Origin: Marinospirillum celere
GTDB lineage: Bacteria; Pseudomonadota; Gammaproteobacteria; Pseudomonadales; Halomonadaceae
Direction of reading: 5' to 3'
NCBI RefSeq assembly: GCF_900112235.1
Contig: NZ_FOLH01000003.1
Location: forward strand, 434,001-498,000
DNA length: 64,000 bases
The stretch's first letter is position 1. Each line of letters begins with the position of its first letter. The notes beneath the pieces were generated by a model, which was not told the DNA's origin, made no database searches, and was given only the letters and a program-made list of their open reading frames with translations. A program made the position numbers and the translations under genes. Below are positions 59,726 through 64,000 of the stretch, in pieces.

Positions 59726-61033
59726 TTAAAGATCATCCAGATTCACCTGGTGTGGAAGATGTCCGGCAACGGTGGTTTCAACCAACTGATAAATCGGCTC
59801 AATATCAATTTTATCGACCACCTCATTGGCAAAAGCGAGGGTCAACAGACCGCGCGCCAGTTCGTCACTCAGGCCACGTGATTTGAGGTAAAAGAGTGCC
59901 GTTTCATCCAATTGGCCGGTGGTCGCTCCATGCGAGCACTTCACATCATCGGCATAGATTTCCAGCTCTGGCTTGGTGTCGATTTCGGCCTGATCACTGA
60001 GTAGCAGGTTGGCATTGCTCTGCTGGGCATCAATTTGCTGGCTGTCTTTTTTGACGATGACCTTGCCATTGAATACACCCCGGGCCTTGTCATTCAAAAT
60101 AGCCTTATAGGTTTCACGGCTGTAAGTGCGCGGCTCGTTGTGATTGACCAGGCTGTGGATATCCAGGTGTTGTTTATTGCGTCCAAACAAGAGGCCGGAA
60201 AATTCACTTTCGGCGCCAGTGCCATTGAGATCACACACCAGGTCATCACGGACCAGCTTGCCACCCAGATTGATATGGTGGCAGTAATAGCGGCTGTCAC
60301 GCTTTTGCTCGACGTGGGTGCGATTGACCAACCAGCTTTGGTCACCGGGCTCTTGAAGGAGATAATGTGTTAATTGAGCATTACGCTCCAAAACGACTTC
60401 TGCAACCCGGTTGGTAAAGTGTACCGCTTCTTCAGAACCCAGGAAGTGCTCGACCAAACGCACCTGACTATTGGCTCCGGCAGCTACCAGAATGCGGGGA
60501 TGAGACATGCTGGCCTGATCACCAGCAACTGACAGGTGGATCAGGCTGATCGGCTTTTCAATAACCTGGTGGTTACCGATACGGATCATCGCGCCTTCGC
60601 CTGCAAAGGCAAAGTTGAGTGCTGTAAAGACATCACAGTCAATTCCAGCCAATCGCCCCATCATGCCGCAGGTGAGCTCCAATTCCTTATCCAAGGCTTC
60701 GGATAGGGGTTCAACGACCAGAGCAGCAGGCAACCCAGAAAGGTTTGACAACTCAGGTGCATAAACGCCATTCACAAAAACCAGGCGATGATCGTCCAGG
60801 GCTACGTCTCTTGCCTTCAAGACTTCTCTGGCCGCATCCAAATCAACCGTTTTCGGCAACAGAAAATCCCGCTTGGCAAGTGCTTTGGTATTGGTGTATT
60901 TCCAGTTTTCAACACCATTAATGGGAAAACCCAGGTGCTCAAAACGAGCAAAAGCGGCAATGCGCTGACTCTTCAGCCAGCCGCTTTCTGCATCCTGATT
61001 AAAGGCTGCAAAGGCTTCGGCATACTGGTTCAT
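59726..61033 (-). CDS. sufD: Fe-S cluster scaffold subunit SufD
   Basis: A 435-residue SufD, paralogue of SufB in the SufBC2D scaffold. The C-terminal beta-helix has HLDIHSLVNHNEPRTYSRETYKAILNDKARGVFNGKVIV and DVKCSHGATTGQLDETALFYLKSRGL, the usual signature with the conserved His. Its start overlaps the sufC stop by 4 bases. Confidence 0.96.
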   Translation of the reverse strand: MNQYAEAFAAFNQDAESGWLKSQRIAAFARFEHLGFPINGVENWKYTNTKALAKRDFLLPKTVDLDAAREVLKARDVALDDHRLVFVNGVYAPELSNLSGLPAALVVEPLSEALDKELELTCGMMGRLAGIDCDVFTALNFAFAGEGAMIRIGNHQVIEKPISLIHLSVAGDQASMSHPRILVAAGANSQVRLVEHFLGSEEAVHFTNRVAEVVLERNAQLTHYLLQEPGDQSWLVNRTHVEQKRDSRYYCHHINLGGKLVRDDLVCDLNGTGAESEFSGLLFGRNKQHLDIHSLVNHNEPRTYSRETYKAILNDKARGVFNGKVIVKKDSQQIDAQQSNANLLLSDQAEIDTKPELEIYADDVKCSHGATTGQLDETALFYLKSRGLSDELARGLLTLAFANEVVDKIDIEPIYQLVETTVAGHLPHQVNLDDL

Positions 61034-61779
61034 GCAGCACCCTCCAGCAGCCAGTCGTACCCTTTTTTCTCCAGTTCAAATGCCAGGGACTTGTCACCTG
61101 TTTTAACAATGCGTCCATCAACCAGTACATGAATCACATCAGGAACGATGTAATCCAGCAAACGCTGATAGTGGGTAATCATCAGAATGCTGCGCTCGGC
61201 AGTACGTAAGGAGTTGACGCCATCAGCCACGGTTTTCATGGCATCGATATCCAGGCCCGAGTCAATTTCGTCCAACAGCGCCAGCTTAGGCTCCAGAATC
61301 AGCATCTGGAGAATTTCGTTGCGTTTTTTCTCACCACCGGAGAAGCCTTCGTTAACAGCACGGTGCATAAAGCTGTTATCCATCTTCATGAACTTAAGCT
61401 TTTCACGAATCAGCTTCATAAACGCCGGGGCTTCGATTTCATCTAAACCCTGCTCCTTGCGCTTGGCATTCAAAGCGGCCTTAAGCAGATAGACGTTTTT
61501 CACGCCTGGAATTTCGACGGGATACTGGAAGCCCAGCAGCAAACCAGCACGAGCACGCTCTTCAACATCCATTTCCAGCAGGTCTTCGCCTTCAAAGGTC
61601 ACACTACCGCTGGTAACTTCATAGCCCTCACGCCCGGTCAGCACGGCAGACAGGGTTGATTTACCGGCACCGTTGGGGCCCATAATGGCGTGAACTTCAC
61701 CTGGCTGAATACTCAGGTTCAGGCCCTTAAGGATTTCGGTTCCTTCAACTCGGGCATGGAGGTCTTTAATTTCAATCAT
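61030..61779 (-). CDS. sufC: Fe-S assembly ABC-type ATPase SufC
   Basis: A 249-residue cytosolic ABC ATPase. Walker A is GPNGAGKST, the signature is FSGGEKKRNEI and Walker B ends in ALLDEIDSGLDIDAM. It drives conformational change of SufBD during cluster assembly. Separated from sufB by a 175-base gap with nested hairpins, and coupled to sufD. Confidence 0.97.
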   Translation of the reverse strand: MIEIKDLHARVEGTEILKGLNLSIQPGEVHAIMGPNGAGKSTLSAVLTGREGYEVTSGSVTFEGEDLLEMDVEERARAGLLLGFQYPVEIPGVKNVYLLKAALNAKRKEQGLDEIEAPAFMKLIREKLKFMKMDNSFMHRAVNEGFSGGEKKRNEILQMLILEPKLALLDEIDSGLDIDAMKTVADGVNSLRTAERSILMITHYQRLLDYIVPDVIHVLVDGRIVKTGDKSLAFELEKKGYDWLLEGAA

Positions 61780-61842
61780 TGTGGAATCCTGTTTTCAATT
61801 CATCAATTCGGGTAAAAAGGCAGCAGTAGCGGACCTACTACG

Positions 61843-61935
61843 GCAGGGCTGCTGAGCGCAAGTGGAGCCAGGGAAGGCGTAACGCAGCTCGTACAAACCC
61901 GGAAGGTTTGTCCGGCTGGCAAGCCAGCGCCCTGC
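61843..61935. repeat. Nested hairpin element between sufB and sufC
   Basis: Outer arms GCAGGGC-T-GCTG (61843-61854) and CAGC-GCCCTGC (61925-61935). Inside lie ACAAACC (61893-61899), loop CGGAA, GGTTTGT (61905-61911), and GCTGGC-AA-GCCAGC (61915-61928), which competes with the outer arm. It has the same nested layout as the other elements but different sequence, so it is probably a second family. Confidence 0.7.
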
Positions 61936-61954
61936 AAAGCAGTGAGTTCCAGCA

Positions 61955-63403
61955 TCAACCGACCGCGCCTTCCAGCGATACGTTCAATAGAGCTTCAGCC
62001 TCTACGGCAAATTCCATCGGCAGTTCCTTGAAGACATCCTTACAGAAGCCATTAACAATCATGTTGACCGAGTCTTCTTCGGAAATACCACGCTGCATAC
62101 AATAGAAAAGCTGGTCTTCACCGATTTTCGAGGTGGTGGCCTCATGCTCAACCTGCGCGGAAGCTGTGCCGATTTCCTGGTAAGGGAAGGTATGAGCGCC
62201 ACACTGATCGCCAATCAGCAGCGAATCACACTGGGTAAAGTTGCGGGCGTTTTTTGCGGTCGGCAGAATTTTCACCAGTCCCCGGTAGGACTGGTTAGAA
62301 CGTCCCGCAGAGATACCCTTGGAAATAATGGTTGAGCGGCTACCTTCACCGATATGGATCATCTTGGTGCCGGTATCTGCCTGCTGGTAGTTGTTGGTGA
62401 CGGCCACGGAATAGAATTCACCAACGGAATCCTTACCGCGCAGGATACAACTGGGGTATTTCCAGGTAATCGCCGAACCGGTTTCTACCTGGGTCCAACT
62501 GATTTTGGCGCGATCACCGCGACAGTCGCCCCGCTTAGTCACGAAGTTATAGATACCACCCTTGCCTTCTTCATCACCGGGATACCAGTTCTGCACGGTG
62601 GAGTATTTGATATAGGCATCATCCAGGGCAACCAGCTCAACGACAGCTGCGTGCAGCTGGTTTTCATCCCGCATGGGCGCAGTACAGCCTTCCAGATAAG
62701 AGACCTGGGCCTGTTCTTCGCAGACAATCAGCGTACGCTCAAACTGCCCGGTGTTGGCTGCATTGATACGGAAATAGGTGGATAGCTCCATCGGGCAGGT
62801 CACGCCCTTGGGTACAAACACAAAGGAGCCATCAGTGAAAACCGCTGAGTTAAGCGCGGCATAATAGTTGTCGGTATGGGGAACCACCGTGCCCAGATAT
62901 TGGCGAACCAGTTCCGGGTGTTCTTGAACTGCTTCTGAAATCGAGCAAAAAATAACCCCTGCCTCCGCCAGCTTGGCCTTAAAGGTGGTGCCTACAGAAA
63001 CCGAATCAAAGACGGCATCCACGGCAACACCAGCCAGCGCAGCCCTTTCATGCAGGGGAATCCCCAGCTTATCGAAGGTTTCCAGCAGCTTGGGGTCGAC
63101 TTCATCCAGGCTTTTCGGAGCATCCTTGTTTTTAGCACCAGGTGCGGAATAGTAGGACACCGCCTGGTAGTCAATTTTTGGATAAGACAAATGTGCCCAG
63201 CCTTGGGGGTCTTTCATAGTCAGCCAATGACGGTAGGCTTCCAGACGCCACTCCAGCAACCACTCAGGCTCTTTTTTACGCTGAGAAATATGGCGGATGA
63301 CATCTTCATCCAAACCAGGGGGCAGGGTGTCACTTTCAATATCGGTTACGAAGCCTTGCTTGTACTCTTTACGTACCAGCTGCTCCATCTCTTCACTCGC
63401 CAT
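61955..63403 (-). CDS. sufB: Fe-S cluster scaffold subunit SufB
   Basis: A 482-residue SufB, the core scaffold on which clusters form. Landmarks: [65 protein letters not shown], and the C-terminal [19 protein letters not shown] and [16 protein letters not shown] with candidate cluster and sulfur-relay Cys. GGAGG lies five bases before ATG 63403. First structural gene of the suf operon, 207 bases after the regulator. Confidence 0.97.
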   Translation of the reverse strand: MASEEMEQLVRKEYKQGFVTDIESDTLPPGLDEDVIRHISQRKKEPEWLLEWRLEAYRHWLTMKDPQGWAHLSYPKIDYQAVSYYSAPGAKNKDAPKSLDEVDPKLLETFDKLGIPLHERAALAGVAVDAVFDSVSVGTTFKAKLAEAGVIFCSISEAVQEHPELVRQYLGTVVPHTDNYYAALNSAVFTDGSFVFVPKGVTCPMELSTYFRINAANTGQFERTLIVCEEQAQVSYLEGCTAPMRDENQLHAAVVELVALDDAYIKYSTVQNWYPGDEEGKGGIYNFVTKRGDCRGDRAKISWTQVETGSAITWKYPSCILRGKDSVGEFYSVAVTNNYQQADTGTKMIHIGEGSRSTIISKGISAGRSNQSYRGLVKILPTAKNARNFTQCDSLLIGDQCGAHTFPYQEIGTASAQVEHEATTSKIGEDQLFYCMQRGISEEDSVNMIVNGFCKDVFKELPMEFAVEAEALLNVSLEGAVG

Positions 63404-63454
63404 AACGGCCTCCGGGCATCATCAAGTCTTTCTTTATAATTGGGCGGCATTACC

Positions 63455-63599
63455 GGCTGGCTTTTGCAGGGCATCACTGCTTCACATTAGCTCTGGCAGA
63501 ATTCGTTCCTGACGAATTTCTGCACTTCCCACTTCCATGTGGGTCGGCCACAACATCCTGTTGTGGACAGCCTGAAGCAGTAACACCCTGCCGCCAGCC
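63455..63599. repeat. Modular inverted-repeat element, copy 3 (regulator/sufB)
   Basis: Imperfect long arms (63455-63484 and 63572-63599) share GGCTGGC, GCAGGG and ACTGCTTCA pairings. Three hairpins lie inside: GCAGAATTCGT/ACGAATTTCTGC (63496-63523), CCCAC/GTGGG (63528-63543), and CCACAAC/GTTGTGG with loop ATCCT (63548-63566). The first two match copy 4 and the third matches copy 1, which links the whole family. Confidence 0.87.
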
Positions 63600-63610
63600 T
63601 TACTGTATGC

Positions 63611-64000
63611 TCACCCTGCTTCATGCAGGGTGATGGTCTGTATCTGTACCCAGGGCAGTTTAATTGGCTGGGTTTGCGCCAGCTGTGCCAGGGTTACCGA
63701 GGCCAGGAGTTCATGAATCGCCTGAGTAACTCTTTGCCAGTTGGTCGCCACTCCGCACTGGCTGATCAAATCACACTGGGAGTCTTCCAAACTGCATTCA
63801 GTCATGGCTACCGGGCCTTCAATCGCCGAAATCAAGTCACTCGCAGTGATCGCTGAAGCCGGCCTTGCAAGTTGGTAACCACCTTGAGTACCTCGCCTAG
63901 AAACTAACAGCTCTGCTTTTACAAGCATCTTCAACAGCTTGCTAACTGTTGGCTTAGGTAGACCTATTTCATCTGCCAAATCTGCAGCCGTATACAAACG
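63611..64000 (-). CDS. SUF-system Rrf2/IscR-type regulator, start outside window
   Basis: Transcriptional regulator of the Rrf2 family, 129 residues visible; the first 25 or so residues with the start of the winged helix are beyond 64000. LYTAADLADEIGLPKPTVSKLLKMLVKAELLVSRRGTQGGYQLARPASAI is the DNA-binding region. Three Cys (CSLEDSQCDLISQC) form the expected [2Fe-2S] ligand set. It matches the SUF assembly regulator subgroup that precedes sufB in proteobacteria, and would sense Fe-S status to control the operon. Apparent internal TTG or ATG starts near 63997 are not the true start. Confidence 0.9.
   Translation of the reverse strand, partial: RLYTAADLADEIGLPKPTVSKLLKMLVKAELLVSRRGTQGGYQLARPASAITASDLISAIEGPVAMTECSLEDSQCDLISQCGVATNWQRVTQAIHELLASVTLAQLAQTQPIKLPWVQIQTITLHEAG

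Noticed and set aside
1-64000. rRNA, tRNA, insertion sequences, prophage or integrative elements
   Set aside because: No cloverleaf-like or rRNA-like sequence, transposase, integrase or terminal-repeat pair was recognised on either strand. The gene content is conserved chromosomal functions.

Overview
The window reads as chromosomal DNA of a motile, polarly or sparsely flagellated gammaproteobacterium, most like a marine or halophilic Oceanospirillales relative. The clues are MetE/MetR, YqcC, DUF1653, separate flgBCDE and flgFGHIJKL blocks with sigma-54 promoters, SUF-type iron-sulfur assembly with SufT, and DUF1538 transport genes. The genus-level placement is weak inference. Base composition and codon use look even throughout. 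I see no rRNA, tRNA, CRISPR, prophage or transposase, and no gene-free stretch longer than 300 bases.

Left part (1-24995). A copper operon on the minus strand holds a small Cys/His protein, a CueO-like multicopper oxidase with a His-Gly loop, and a CopA-type ATPase cut by the window edge. Next come single genes: an SDR, a molybdopterin-domain-like periplasmic protein coupled to a histidine kinase, a UbiA-family prenyltransferase, a YbdL-type methionine aminotransferase, a haem-sensor diguanylate cyclase, an amidase and a second aminotransferase. metE and its activator gene metR are divergent, and an RND efflux pair follows. Then come a tiny membrane protein, a PilZ-like protein, DUF501, Dps and purEK.

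Flagellar block (25005-36333, minus strand). The genes run flgB-C-D-E, then a terminator and a repeat, then flgF-G-H-I-J-K-L. A consensus sigma-54 promoter lies in front of flgF and a near-consensus one in front of flgB.

Ion-transport block (36563-45026). Two related operons each combine DUF1538 membrane domains with PII-like and CBS proteins. In the first the two DUF1538 domains are separate genes; in the second they are fused. A SulP/STAS anion transporter with a double-Usp protein lies convergent to them. This is the least-described system in the window. From memory, a DUF1538 pair from Halomonas (UmpA/UmpB) was reported as a Na+(Li+,K+)/H+ antiporter. The PII-like and CBS partners suggest allosteric control by nucleotides.

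Right part (45310-64000). There is a DksA/TraR-type zinc finger protein, a DUF2892 protein and an MFS transporter. A compact cellulose operon follows (small membrane protein, bcsA, an SH3-fused bcsB, bcsZ, short bcsC). Then come a TraB-family protein, an orphan gene, and a SUF operon (regulator, sufB, C, D, S, T). The regulator is cut by the window end.

Four intergenic regions (metE/metR, flgE/flgF, sufS/sufD, regulator/sufB) carry copies of a modular inverted-repeat element whose hairpins have ATCC(A/C)TG-like or CTCCTG-like centres. A fifth, different hairpin element lies between sufB and sufC.
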